A stretch of DNA of 61,303 nt from LMDS01 sp039930465 (GCA_039930465.1 JBDTTU010000014.1:1-61303); one strand, 5' to 3'. Positions 18,127-26,612 are shown, counted from the stretch's first letter. Made by a program: numbers and translations. The notes: generated by a model not told the origin, from the letters alone.

Positions 18127-19455
18127 TCAGCTACCGGCCTCGTCGAACACCGAGTCGAGCCGCAGCACTTGCAGGCGGGCCAGCGTCAGGTTGGCCTGGG
18201 TCTTGTCGAGCACCGCGTGCAAGGCCAGCCCCGGGTGACGCGGCACCGCGCGGATCAGCAAATGGTGCGAACCGAGCGTGATCGCGGCTTCGGGCAGCGT
18301 GTGCCCCAGCCCGAGCTTGCGGCTGCTGGCGCCAATGGCCGCCAGCAATTCGGTGCCGTGGGTGGCCAGCTCGGCCGCACCGGGGCTGGCGCCGGCATGC
18401 GTGACTTCACGCCCGGTGGCCACGTCGAAGATGCAGCAACTCACCATGCCACCGAGTTCGATCAGTTGATGAACGTAACGATCGAGCAGGTTCTCGGGCG
18501 CGACCGCCGGGCGGGCACCGGCTGCCGGCACCGACGGCATGGGGCGCATCGCCAGCTTGGGTGCCGCTGGCTGCGCTGTCGGTGCCGCGGCCGCAGGAGC
18601 GCCGGCGGCTGCCGAGCTTCCCGCCGCGGCTGGCGCAGTGCTCGTGCTGACCAGCGCCGGAATCGCGCGGCCGTCAGGCTGCGCCTGTTCGCGCAGGCGG
18701 TTCCAGGTACCGTTGATGAAACCCCAAGCGTCGGCCGGGCGCGCAACGAGCGGCGTGGTGCGTACGTTCACGCCGGTCTCGCGCGACAGCGCCATGCCTT
18801 GCGAGACCAGCGTGCTCGCCGAGGCCAACGGCAACAGCAGCATCTGCCGATTTGGCCAGGGGCCGGCCAGCATCGCTTCCTGCAGAGGTTTGAGTGCCGA
18901 CGCGACTGCGTGCGGCGGCAGGTCGCCGACCATCACCACGCCGAGCCGGCTGAAACCAAGCAGCATGCGCGCCAGACCGTGGCGGGCCGTGGTGTCGGCG
19001 TCGACTTCGGTCGAGTAGACCCGCAGCGGCGAACCGTCAGCCGTGGGCAGTTCGATGAATTCGAGCGTGGCCAGCGGCGTGCCATAACCCTGGCGCCGGA
19101 TCGTCAGCTTCTGCATGGCACGGCCGCTCGCCGCGGCAATGCCGATCAGCAGCTTGCGCGACGAGTTGGTCGCGATGTCGTGGATGGCGATGAATTCCGG
19201 GTGCAGGTGTTCGAACTGCTGCTGCAAGGCCTCGGCCGGGGCACAGGAAACGAACAACTCCCGCTCGTTGGTGCCGGTCTGGCGCCCGATGTCACTTTTC
19301 TCCTGAGCCAGGTAGTCGTCTTCGTCGGTCAGGAACTGGGTCGCCAACGAAGTCTGCGCACGCGTGGCCTGCCAGGCCTCGGGCGCAGAGGGTGCCCGCG
19401 ACGGAGCCGCCTGAGTGGGCTTCCATTCTGATTCGGGGCCGTTCGGTGAGGTCAT
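18127..19455 (-). CDS. Uncharacterised protein, possible roadblock/LC7-like C-terminal domain
   Basis: I do not recognise a named family for this 442-residue protein. It has no signal peptide or membrane segment. Residues 1-45 are polar and disordered. Residues about 60-270 form a mixed alpha/beta region. Residues about 275-330 are an Ala/Pro linker. The C-terminal 110 residues (CCIFDVATGREVTHAG ... LDKTQANLTLARLQV) have the pattern of roadblock/LC7 domains, which regulate small GTPases or mediate dimerisation. I chose the ATG giving MTSPNGPESEWK, because the frame upstream has poor codon character. It is convergent with clpB. The domain call is inference. Confidence 0.65.
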   Translation of the reverse strand: MTSPNGPESEWKPTQAAPSRAPSAPEAWQATRAQTSLATQFLTDEDDYLAQEKSDIGRQTGTNERELFVSCAPAEALQQQFEHLHPEFIAIHDIATNSSRKLLIGIAAASGRAMQKLTIRRQGYGTPLATLEFIELPTADGSPLRVYSTEVDADTTARHGLARMLLGFSRLGVVMVGDLPPHAVASALKPLQEAMLAGPWPNRQMLLLPLASASTLVSQGMALSRETGVNVRTTPLVARPADAWGFINGTWNRLREQAQPDGRAIPALVSTSTAPAAAGSSAAAGAPAAAAPTAQPAAPKLAMRPMPSVPAAGARPAVAPENLLDRYVHQLIELGGMVSCCIFDVATGREVTHAGASPGAAELATHGTELLAAIGASSRKLGLGHTLPEAAITLGSHHLLIRAVPRHPGLALHAVLDKTQANLTLARLQVLRLDSVFDEAGS

Positions 19456-19698
19456 CAGCGCAGGTTTTGGTGGAGATCGTCGGCCGGGTCCGCAGCCCTG
19501 CCTTGACAATGCATTGGGCGGAACCGCCGGCTGAACGAAATCAGCCCGAGTGTAATGCCGGGCACCGACAGGCCACGGCGTTCGACGGGAGGTTTTCACG
19601 CTGGCAAGCGTGAGCTTTGGCGAATGTTCCGGACCAGCAACACCGCCGAACGGGCCGACGACAGCGGTGCGTTCGGCGCCGGGCGGCACAATAGGCCG

Positions 19699-19959
19699 AT
19701 GCTTCGGTCGGTCAGCCCTGAATCCCGCCATTGGCGCAAGACCCAGCGCATCACCGCACTGCTGCTCGCGGCCTGGTTGCTCGTCACCTTCGGTGCGAGT
19801 TTTTTCGCCCGCGAACTCGGCACTGCGCTGGTGGGTTGGCGCTTCAGCTTCTGGATGGCAGCGCAAGGCGCGGTACTGATCTACGTGCTGCTGGTGTGGT
19901 GTTACGCACGCTGGATGGCGCGGGTTGACCGCGAATTCGGGCTGGCCGAGAGCGAGTGA
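19699..19959 (+). CDS. Sodium/solute symporter small subunit (DUF4212 type)
   Basis: An 86-residue membrane protein with two predicted helices and the opening ESRHWRKTQRITALLLAAWLLV. It matches the small-subunit family that always sits directly before a VC_2705-type sodium:solute symporter. Here the symporter follows after 1 base. The ATG begins 17 bases after a GCACAAT-like element, which leaves little leader. The transported solute is unknown; carboxylates such as acetate are usual for the relatives. Confidence 0.85.
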   Translation: MLRSVSPESRHWRKTQRITALLLAAWLLVTFGASFFARELGTALVGWRFSFWMAAQGAVLIYVLLVWCYARWMARVDREFGLAESE

Positions 19960-19960
19960 A

Positions 19961-22060
19961 ATGGCCAGGCCTTCTGACGACAGCGCTGCCTTTCGCCACC
20001 GTTTGAACCGGATCTACATCCGCTCGACGCTGGGGTTCGTCGTTTTCGTGGCGATGGTCGCGGTGCTGGAGCAGATGGGCTTGCCCAAACGCTGGGTCGG
20101 TGTCGTGTTTCTGCTGGCCACGGTCGGCCTTTATGCCGGCATCGGCATCGTGAGCCGCACGACCGATGCGACCGAATACTACGTCGCCGGGCGGCGTGTC
20201 CCCGCGATCTACAACGGCATGGCGACCGCCGCCGACTGGATGTCGGCCGCCTCGTTCATCGGGCTGGCCGGGACGCTGTATTTGCAGGGTTACGGCGGGC
20301 TAGCCTACGTGATGGGCTGGACCGGCGGGTTCGTGCTGGTCGCGCTGTTGCTCGCGCCTTATCTGCGCAAGTTCGGCCAGTTCACGATCCCCGATTTTCT
20401 GGGCGAACGCTTCGGTGGCGACCTGCCGAGGTTCATTGGCGTGCTGGCGGCGATCCTGTGTTCCTTCGTCTACCTGGTGGCCCAGATCTATGGCGTGGGC
20501 CTGATCACGACGATGCTGACCGGCGTCGACTTCGTCATCGGCATCTTCCTCGGCCTGGGCGGCGTGCTCGTGTGTTCTTTTCTCGGCGGCATGCGGGCCG
20601 TCACCTGGACCCAGGTGGCGCAGTACATCATCCTGGTGATCGCCTACCTGGTGCCGGTGGTGTGGCTGTCGGTCAAGCAGACAGGGGTGCCGGTGCCACA
20701 ACTGGTGCTGGACCAGCAACTCGCCAAGGTGAGCGAGCGTGAGCAGCAATTGCTGCATGACCCTAAAGAGTTGGAAGTCCGCGCGCTGTTCAAGGCGCGG
20801 GCCGACGACTACGCGGCCAAGCTCACGAACGTGGCGGAGTCGCTGGTGGTCGACCGTGTCGCGGCACGGCAGCAAGTGCAGTCGTTGAAGCTTGAAAACG
20901 CGCCGCTGCGAGACATCCAACTGGCCGAGAAGGCACTTGCCGCATTGCCCAAGAACGAGGTGCTCGCGCGCGAGGCGTGGCGCCGGGCCCAGGCGAGCAA
21001 TGCGCTGAGCGCCCAGCCGCTCGGGGGCATGCCGCCGCATGCCCAACAGTTTGCTGGAGACCCGGCCGGCACTGAGGCAGAGCGCCAGGCCTTCACCGAA
21101 TCGCGCCGCAACTTCATCGCACTCGTGTTCTGTCTGATGTTGGGCACGGCAGCACTCCCGCACATCCTGATGCGCAGCTACACCACGCCTTCGGTGCGCG
21201 AGGCGCGCGAATCGGTGACCTGGTCGCTGTTGTTCATCGGCGTGTTGTATGTGACTGCGCCGGCACTGGCGGTGCTGGTGAAGTTCGAGGTTCTCAACGG
21301 CCTCGTAGGCCTGCCTTTCGACCGCCTGCCTTCCTGGATCGCCAACTGGTCAAAGCTCGACGCCGCGCTCGTCTCCGTGACCGACATCAACCGCGACGGC
21401 CTGCTGCAGTTGAGCGAGATTCACATCGGCAGCGATCTCGTGGTGCTGGCCACGCCCGAGATCGCGGGCTTGCCGTACGTGGTGTCGGGCATGGTGGCTG
21501 CCGGGGGGCTTGCGGCGGCCTTGTCGACGGCCGACGGCCTGTTGTTGACGATCTCGAATGCGCTGTCGCACGACCTGTACTTCAAGCTGATCGGCCGCCA
21601 TGCGTCGAGTACGCGCCGGGTCACGGTCTCGAAGGTGCTGCTGCTGGTGGCGGCGCTGGCGGCAGCGGCGTTGGCGACACAAAAGCCGGCCGACATCCTG
21701 TTCCTGGTGACGGCGGCGTTCTCGATCGCCGCCTCGGCGTTCTTCCCGGTCCTGGTGCTCGGCATCTTCTGGAGTCGTGCCAACCGCTGGGGCGCCGTCG
21801 CTGCCATGTTGAGCGGTCTGGCGATCACGCTCTACTACCTGGTGCGCAACGAAACCTGGCTGCGCGGCCTGTTCGGTGTGTCGGCGCCGCCCGACTTGTG
21901 GTTCGGCATCTTGCCGATCTCGGCCGGCGTGTTTGGCGTTCCTGTCGGTTTCCTGGTCTGCCTGCTGGTCAGCCTTCTGACACCGGCGCCCTCGGGCGAA
22001 CAGCGCGAGTTCGTGCGGCGCCTGCGCTACCCAAAGGGCGCCGAGGGCCCGCACGGCTGA
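19961..22060 (+). CDS. Sodium/solute symporter, large subunit (VC_2705 type)
   Basis: A 699-residue member of the solute:sodium symporter family, related to the acetate permease ActP. Typical segments include YYVAGRRVPAIYNGMATAADWMSAASFIGLAG, GQFTIPDFLGERFGG and the sodium-site region LSTADGLLLTISNALSHDL. About 12-13 membrane helices are expected. Residues about 245-380 are a charged, Ala/Leu/Gln-rich insert predicted to be helical or coiled coil, longer than in ActP. The ATG at 19961 is just after the small-subunit stop. Likely role: sodium-driven uptake of a small organic acid; the substrate is not determined. Confidence 0.85.
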   Translation: MARPSDDSAAFRHRLNRIYIRSTLGFVVFVAMVAVLEQMGLPKRWVGVVFLLATVGLYAGIGIVSRTTDATEYYVAGRRVPAIYNGMATAADWMSAASFIGLAGTLYLQGYGGLAYVMGWTGGFVLVALLLAPYLRKFGQFTIPDFLGERFGGDLPRFIGVLAAILCSFVYLVAQIYGVGLITTMLTGVDFVIGIFLGLGGVLVCSFLGGMRAVTWTQVAQYIILVIAYLVPVVWLSVKQTGVPVPQLVLDQQLAKVSEREQQLLHDPKELEVRALFKARADDYAAKLTNVAESLVVDRVAARQQVQSLKLENAPLRDIQLAEKALAALPKNEVLAREAWRRAQASNALSAQPLGGMPPHAQQFAGDPAGTEAERQAFTESRRNFIALVFCLMLGTAALPHILMRSYTTPSVREARESVTWSLLFIGVLYVTAPALAVLVKFEVLNGLVGLPFDRLPSWIANWSKLDAALVSVTDINRDGLLQLSEIHIGSDLVVLATPEIAGLPYVVSGMVAAGGLAAALSTADGLLLTISNALSHDLYFKLIGRHASSTRRVTVSKVLLLVAALAAAALATQKPADILFLVTAAFSIAASAFFPVLVLGIFWSRANRWGAVAAMLSGLAITLYYLVRNETWLRGLFGVSAPPDLWFGILPISAGVFGVPVGFLVCLLVSLLTPAPSGEQREFVRRLRYPKGAEGPHG

Positions 22061-22089
22061 GCCAGGTCCGTCAGCTTTGAGTCTCGGGC

Positions 22090-22095
22090 TATAAT
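22090..22095 (+). promoter_or_regulatory. -10 box of the rpsF operon promoter
   Basis: A perfect TATAAT lies 119 bases before rpsF. The hexamer 17 bases upstream is a poor -35. Transcription would start near 22102. Confidence 0.55.
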
Positions 22096-22110
22096 CTTCG
22101 GCTTGCCTTG

Positions 22111-22139
22111 CCACACCCGGGTCTGACGCTTCGGGGTGG
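22111..22139 (+). promoter_or_regulatory. Leader hairpin of the rpsF operon, possible S6:S18 autoregulatory site
   Basis: CCACACCC (22111-22118) pairs with GGGGTGG (22133-22139), leaving one bulged A, near the start of the predicted mRNA leader. In many bacteria the S6:S18 pair binds such a leader to repress its own operon. I see a suitable hairpin in the right place, but did not verify the motif. Confidence 0.35.
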
Positions 22140-22213
22140 CTTCCAACCCAGAGCTCGCGCGCCGCCGCATCCCGCGGCAGCATTTGCAGTGATGGAAACC
22201 ACAAGGAGTCTCA

Positions 22214-22597
22214 ATGCGTCACTATGAAATCGTGCTGCTGATCCATCCGGATCAAAGCGAACAGGTTCCGGCCATGCTGGAACGCTACAAGGGTGTCATC
22301 ACCGCCGGCGGCGGCAAGGTGCACCGCGTGGAAGACTGGGGTCGTCGCCAGATGGCCTACATGATCCAGAAGCTCGCCAAGACGCACTACCTGTGCATCA
22401 ACATCGAGTGCGGCAAGGACGTGCTGGCCGAGTTGGAGACGGGCTTCCGTTTCAACGACGCCGTCATTCGCCACCTGACGGTGCTGAAAGACGAAGCCGA
22501 GACCGCGCCGTCGGTCATGATGAAGATGGTCGAGCGCGAAGATTCGCGCAAGTCGCCGGCGCCCCAGCAACAACAACCCCAGGAATCCGCAGCCTGA
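22214..22597 (+). CDS. rpsF: 30S ribosomal protein S6
   Basis: A 127-residue ribosomal protein that binds 16S rRNA with S18 on the small-subunit platform. The opening MRHYEIVLLIHPDQSEQV and the later YMIQKLAKTHYLCINIE are standard S6. The acidic/Gln-rich C-terminal tail (about 100-127) is the region modified by glutamate addition in some bacteria. An AAGGAG ribosome site precedes the ATG. It heads the rpsF-priB-rpsR-rplI operon. Confidence 0.98.
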   Translation: MRHYEIVLLIHPDQSEQVPAMLERYKGVITAGGGKVHRVEDWGRRQMAYMIQKLAKTHYLCINIECGKDVLAELETGFRFNDAVIRHLTVLKDEAETAPSVMMKMVEREDSRKSPAPQQQQPQESAA

Positions 22598-22647
22598 CGC
22601 GTTCGCGAGACGCGTCGGCCGCTGGCCTGGCTTCGCAGCCGCGCTGA

Positions 22648-22929
22648 ATGAACCGCCTGGTTCTGACCGCACAACTGCTCGAGCGAGGCGCGTTGCGTTA
22701 CACCCCGGCCGGTTTGCCCGCCCTCGATTTGAGCTTGAAGCACGAATCGCAGGTCACGCAAGACGGCCAACCCAGGCAGGTCTTTTTCGAGATCAAGGCC
22801 AGGGCGATCGGGGCGGTCACGCAGCAGGTGGCGGGCCTGGAAATGGGAAGCACACATGGCTTCGCCGGTTTTCTGGGTTCGCAACGCAACGGCCGCGGAG
22901 TGGTGTTCCATGTGACCGAGCTCGATTGA
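22648..22929 (+). CDS. priB: Primosomal replication protein PriB
   Basis: A 93-residue single-stranded-DNA-binding protein (OB fold) that helps PriA restart stalled replication forks. The opening MNRLVLTAQLLERGALRYTP and HESQVTQDGQPRQVFFEIKA fit PriB. Its place between rpsF and rpsR is typical of Beta- and Gammaproteobacteria. It starts with ATG 50 bases after rpsF; a 7-bp hairpin (22596-22616) overlaps the rpsF stop. Confidence 0.93.
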   Translation: MNRLVLTAQLLERGALRYTPAGLPALDLSLKHESQVTQDGQPRQVFFEIKARAIGAVTQQVAGLEMGSTHGFAGFLGSQRNGRGVVFHVTELD

Positions 22930-22993
22930 TCGAATCGGGCTCACTGTTCGAAATACGTCCGCATCCGGACTTGATTAGCAAAGAGGTGTCAAT

Positions 22994-23284
22994 ATGCCCC
23001 CGCCACGTGGTAAAGGTCGGTTCTCGAAGGACCGCAAACCCAAGCGCAATACCCAATCGCTGTTGTTCCGTCGCAAGCGCTTTTGCCGCTTCACGGTCAC
23101 CGGCGTCAAGCAGATCGACTACAAGGATGTCGACACCCTGCGTGACTTCATCGGTGAAAACGGCAAGATCACGCCCGCCCGCCTGACCGGCACGCGCGCG
23201 TTCTTCCAGCGCCAGCTGACGACGTGCATCAAGCGCGCGCGTTTCCTGGCGATGCTGCCGTACAGCGACCAGCACAAGGTCTGA
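22994..23284 (+). CDS. rpsR: 30S ribosomal protein S18
   Basis: A basic 96-residue ribosomal protein that pairs with S6. FRRKRFCRFTV, YKDVDTLRDFIGENGKITPARLTGT and KRARFLAMLPYSDQHKV are the standard S18 blocks. An AGAGGTG ribosome site precedes the ATG. rplI follows after 10 bases. Confidence 0.98.
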   Translation: MPPPRGKGRFSKDRKPKRNTQSLLFRRKRFCRFTVTGVKQIDYKDVDTLRDFIGENGKITPARLTGTRAFFQRQLTTCIKRARFLAMLPYSDQHKV

Positions 23285-23294
23285 GGAGCACCAC

Positions 23295-23747
23295 ATGCAA
23301 ATCATCCTGCTGGAAAAAGTCGCCAACCTCGGCAACCTGGGCGACGTCGTCAAGGTCAAGGACGGCTACGCACGAAACTTCCTGATCCCGCAGCGCGCGG
23401 CCCGCCGTGCCACCGAATCGGCGATCAAGGAATTCGAAGCCCGCCGCGCCGAGCTCGAAAAGGCCGCCGCCGAAAAGCTCGCCACGGCCAATGCGCTGGG
23501 CGAGAAGATGAGCGGCCGCACGGTGCACATCACGCAAAAAGCGGGTGTGGACGGTCGTTTGTTCGGCTCGGTCACGAACGCCGACATCGCCGACGCTCTG
23601 ACGCGCATCGACTTCAAGATTCTGAAGTCGCAAGTGCGCCTGCCGAACGGCCCGCTGAAGGTCGTGGGCGAGCACACGGTGAGCGTCTCGCCGCACACCG
23701 ATGTGGTTGTCGAAGTGAAGGTCGTCGTGATGGGCGAAACGGACTAA
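23295..23747 (+). CDS. rplI: 50S ribosomal protein L9
   Basis: A two-domain ribosomal protein of 150 residues, the last gene of the operon. The N domain shows MQIILLEKVANLGNLGDVVKVKDGYARNFLIP; a long helix (about 40-75) links it to the C domain with GRLFGSVTNADIADAL. An AGGAG ribosome site lies 8 bases before the ATG. A good terminator follows 24 bases after the stop. Confidence 0.98.
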   Translation: MQIILLEKVANLGNLGDVVKVKDGYARNFLIPQRAARRATESAIKEFEARRAELEKAAAEKLATANALGEKMSGRTVHITQKAGVDGRLFGSVTNADIADALTRIDFKILKSQVRLPNGPLKVVGEHTVSVSPHTDVVVEVKVVVMGETD

Positions 23748-23771
23748 AGCTCGCCGCTGAAGTCTGATGTA

Positions 23772-23795
23772 GGGCCGGCCAAGCCGGCCCTTTCT
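23772..23795 (+). terminator. Intrinsic terminator of the rpsF-rplI operon
   Basis: An 8-bp perfect stem GGGCCGGC / GCCGGCCC (23772-23790) with a 3-base loop is followed by TTTCTC. It lies directly after rplI and before the dnaB promoter region. Confidence 0.8.
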
Positions 23796-23811
23796 CATTG
23801 GGCCGGCAGTT

Positions 23812-23852
23812 TTCCTCCGGTTTCCACCGGGTTATGCACATGGTTGCCCACA
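23812..23852 (+). promoter_or_regulatory. Cluster of DnaA-box-like sites upstream of dnaB
   Basis: TTATGCACA (23832-23840) is an exact match to the DnaA box TTATNCACA. TTGCCCACA (23844-23852) is a near match, and two weaker relatives (TTTTCCTCC, TTTCCACC) lie 9-20 bases upstream. All point the same way at roughly one-turn spacing. This suggests DnaA control of dnaB. Confidence 0.4.
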
Positions 23853-23902
23853 GCGGGTTCATCCCGGTACGCGATTTGCGTCTGTGTTCATAGGATCAAT
23901 CG

Positions 23903-25321
23903 ATGTCGGCCGTCTTCCCTTTTCGAGATTCCAACGCGACTCGTCCCGACGACGAGGTCTCGAAGCTGCGCATCCCGCCGCACTCGGTCGAGGCCGAACA
24001 AAGCGTGCTGGGCGGCTTGCTGCTCGACAACAGCGCCTGGGACCGTGCCGGCGACCTGCTCGTCGACAGCGACTTCTACCGTTTCGAGCACCGCCTCATC
24101 TACGCGGCCATCGGCAGCCTGATCAGCGCGACCAAACCGGCCGACGTGATCACCGTCTTCGAGCAGTTGCAAAGCCTGGGCAAGGCCGACGATTGTGGTG
24201 GTCTGGTCTACCTGAACGCGCTGGCGCAGAGCGTGCCGAGTGCGGCCAACATGCGGCGCTACGCCGAAATCGTGCGCGAGCGCGCGGTGCTGCGCAAGCT
24301 CGTGGCTGCCAGTGACGAGATCGCCACCAGCGCTTTCAACCCGCAGGGCCGCCCGGTCTCTGAAATTCTCGACGAAGCCGAAGGCAAGATCTTTCGCATC
24401 GGCGAGGAAGGCTCCAAATCGCAGCAGGGTTTCCAGAGCATGGACTCGCTGGTGGTGGCCTTGCTCGATCGCGTGACCGAGCTGCACGAGAACGGTGCCG
24501 AAGACGTGACCGGCGTGCGCACCGGCTACTTCGACCTCGACCGCATGACCTCGGGCTTCCAGCCCGGTGACCTGATCGTGCTCGCGGCGCGCCCGTCGAT
24601 GGGCAAGACCGCGTTCGCACTCAACATCGCCGAACACGTGGCGGTGAGCGAAGGCCTGCCGGTCGTCGTGTTCTCGATGGAAATGGGCGCGGCGCAACTG
24701 GCGCTGCGGCTCGTCGGTTCTCTTGGCCGCATCGACCAGAGCAACTTGCGCACCGGTCGGCTGAAAGACGACGAGTGGGGCCGTTTGTCGGAAGCGGTCG
24801 AGAAGCTCGGCAGCGTCAGCATGTTCATCGACGAAAGCTCGGCGCTCACGCCCACCGAAGTGCGGGCACGGGCCCGGCGCCAGGCGCGCCAGTGCGGCCA
24901 GCTCGGCATGATCGTGGTCGACTACCTGCAGTTGATGAGCGGCAGTGGCGGCAGCAGCGACGAAAACCGCGCCACCGTGATCGGCGAGATCTCGCGCGGC
25001 CTGAAGTCTCTGGCCAAGGAACTGAAGTGCCCGGTGCTCGCACTCTCGCAGCTCAACCGCAGTGTCGAGACCCGCACCGACAAGCGCCCGATGATGAGCG
25101 ACCTGCGCGAGTCGGGCGCGATCGAACAAGACGCCGACGTGATCATGTTCATCTACCGCGATGACTACTACACCAAGGAAGCCAGCAAGGAGCCGGGTGT
25201 CGCCGAGATCATCATCGGCAAGCAGCGCAACGGGCCCACGGGCACGGTGAAGCTGTTCTTCAACAAGCCGCTGACGAAGTTCGACAACCTCGCACCGGGC
25301 AGTGCGGGCGGCGACTATTGA
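23903..25321 (+). CDS. dnaB: Replicative DNA helicase DnaB
   Basis: The hexameric 5'-3' helicase of the replication fork, 472 residues. The N-terminal collar starts with LRIPPHSVEAEQSVLGGLL. The RecA-like motor has Walker A ARPSMGKTAFAL (Lys235), Walker B MIVVDYLQLM, and the H4 loop SQLNRSVETRTDKRPMMSDL. No intein is present. The region before it holds DnaA-like boxes and is separated from rplI by a terminator, so it has its own promoter. Its nearness to the rpsF operon is common in Betaproteobacteria. Confidence 0.98.
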   Translation: MSAVFPFRDSNATRPDDEVSKLRIPPHSVEAEQSVLGGLLLDNSAWDRAGDLLVDSDFYRFEHRLIYAAIGSLISATKPADVITVFEQLQSLGKADDCGGLVYLNALAQSVPSAANMRRYAEIVRERAVLRKLVAASDEIATSAFNPQGRPVSEILDEAEGKIFRIGEEGSKSQQGFQSMDSLVVALLDRVTELHENGAEDVTGVRTGYFDLDRMTSGFQPGDLIVLAARPSMGKTAFALNIAEHVAVSEGLPVVVFSMEMGAAQLALRLVGSLGRIDQSNLRTGRLKDDEWGRLSEAVEKLGSVSMFIDESSALTPTEVRARARRQARQCGQLGMIVVDYLQLMSGSGGSSDENRATVIGEISRGLKSLAKELKCPVLALSQLNRSVETRTDKRPMMSDLRESGAIEQDADVIMFIYRDDYYTKEASKEPGVAEIIIGKQRNGPTGTVKLFFNKPLTKFDNLAPGSAGGDY

Positions 25322-25352
25322 AGCCCCCTGATCCTGCCGGCTGCAGGTTGGA

Positions 25353-25423
25353 CGCGGGCCGCCGCGCCGGGCCGCCCCACGCAAGGCCCATCCCGCCGGG
25401 GGATCGGCTGCGGTACACCGCAG
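25353..25423. repeat. Degenerate GC-rich intergenic repeat
   Basis: Read on the minus strand, this gap carries CCTTGCGTGGGGCGGCCCGG flanked by a C-rich/G-rich stem. It shares its core (CTTG, a few bases, CGGCCCGGC) with 18094-18109 and 42206-42226. The right end forms a small hairpin, CTGCGG/CCGCAG (25408-25423), just before the ribosome site of the next gene. Confidence 0.35.
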
Positions 25424-25436
25424 ACGAGGTGCTGTC

Positions 25437-26315
25437 ATGACCCACCGCCGCGCCGTGCTCACGATGATCGCCGTCACGTTGATGTGGAGCATCGCGGGTG
25501 TTGTCACACGCCATCTCGAAGCGGCGCGCAGCTTCGAAGTCACGTTCTGGCGCAGCGCCTTCACCGTCCTCACGCTGGCGGTGCTGCTGCCCGCCCTGCG
25601 CGGGCGCGATGCGCTGCTTGGGTCGCTGCGTGCAGGTGGCAGAACGCTCTGGCTGTCCGGCCTGTGCTGGAGCGTGATGTTCACGGCTTTCATGGTCGCG
25701 TTGATGATGACGACGGTGGCCAACGTGCTGGTGACGATGGCCATCTCGCCGCTGCTCACCGCGCTGGTCGCGCGCTTCTTTCTCGGCCACCGGCTGGCCA
25801 CGCGCACCTGGGCCGCGATCGTGGTTGCGGGCATCGGCATCGTGTGGATGTATGCACGTGAGGTGAGCGGCGGCGGCCCACAGCACCTGCTCGGCACCGC
25901 GGTCGCGCTGGCGGTGCCGATGGCCGCGGCGGTGAACTGGACCGTGATCCAGCACAACCGCAATGCGGCCGGTATCGACCTGTTGCCGGCCGTGCTGCTC
26001 GGCGCTGTGATCTCGGCCTTGCTCACCTTGCCGCTCGCGCTGCCTTTTGCCGCATCGCTGCATGACCTGGGCCTGCTTGCCTTGTTGGGGGCGGTACAGC
26101 TCGCGATCCCGTGCCTGATCGCGGTTTCGGTCGCGCGCCATCTCAGCGCCCCCGAGGTTTCGCTGCTCGCGCTGCTGGAAGTGGTCTTCGGCGTGGCCTG
26201 GGCCTGGCTGGGTGCGAACGAAGCGCCTGCAATGCACGTGCTCGGCGGCGGCGCGCTCGTGCTCACCGCGCTGGCAGCGAACGAAGCGGTGGCGCTGCGC
26301 ACGTCAAAGGCCTGA
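25437..26315 (+). CDS. EamA-family drug/metabolite transporter
   Basis: A 292-residue inner-membrane protein with about ten predicted helices in two EamA repeats. The first repeat has VTLMWSIAGVVTRHLEAARSFEVTFWRS and NVLVTMAISPLLTALVARFFLG; the second has a matching SLLALLEVVFGVAWAWLGANE. These proteins export metabolites such as amino acids. There is no neighbour that would suggest the substrate. The gene is transcribed with dnaB's strand but is 115 bases away, across a repeat-like region. Confidence 0.88.
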   Translation: MTHRRAVLTMIAVTLMWSIAGVVTRHLEAARSFEVTFWRSAFTVLTLAVLLPALRGRDALLGSLRAGGRTLWLSGLCWSVMFTAFMVALMMTTVANVLVTMAISPLLTALVARFFLGHRLATRTWAAIVVAGIGIVWMYAREVSGGGPQHLLGTAVALAVPMAAAVNWTVIQHNRNAAGIDLLPAVLLGAVISALLTLPLALPFAASLHDLGLLALLGAVQLAIPCLIAVSVARHLSAPEVSLLALLEVVFGVAWAWLGANEAPAMHVLGGGALVLTALAANEAVALRTSKA

Positions 26316-26612
26316 GAGCTTGAGAATTTTCCCCTGCATGCGAGGTGTCGAGGCCTCGGCAGAGATGACCGGACGCAAAGGACGCAAAGGTTGAAGTTCG
26401 CAAAGAAGAACTTGTCTTTTCTTGGCGTCCTTTGCGCTTCTTCGCGAACTTTGCGTCCGGAAATTGACATGCCCTGGCGCTCGAAACCCTCCCACGAGCA
26501 CCTGAATACCGAAGGCCGAGAAACTCTCACACTCTGAGCGGACAGGGCTTCCCCTCAGCCCGACACGAAAGTAGCGCCTTAGCATCGGCCCAACACTGCC
26601 GAGGCACGTCGC
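26316..26612. other. 297-base gap with a large palindromic repeat, no gene seen
   Basis: Besides the palindrome at 26369-26460, this gap is less GC-rich than its surroundings and holds no reading frame with coding character on either strand. The promoter of the wax ester synthase gene should be in 26461-26612, but I see no clear -35/-10 pair. Confidence 0.5.
26369..26460. repeat. Palindromic 92-bp repeat element (MITE-like)
   Basis: CCGGACGCAAAG at the left end is exactly mirrored by CTTTGCGTCCGG at the right end (12-bp perfect arms). Inside, further copies of ACGCAAAG and TTCGC(A/G)AAGAAG lie in opposite orientation, so the whole unit can fold into one long imperfect hairpin. Similar CGCAAAG-rich units are scattered in many proteobacterial genomes. 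I found only one copy in this window. Confidence 0.65.

Noticed and set aside
19456..19866. An N-terminal extension of the protein at 18127-19455
   Set aside because: It would overlap the symporter small subunit gene, and the translated sequence looks antisense.
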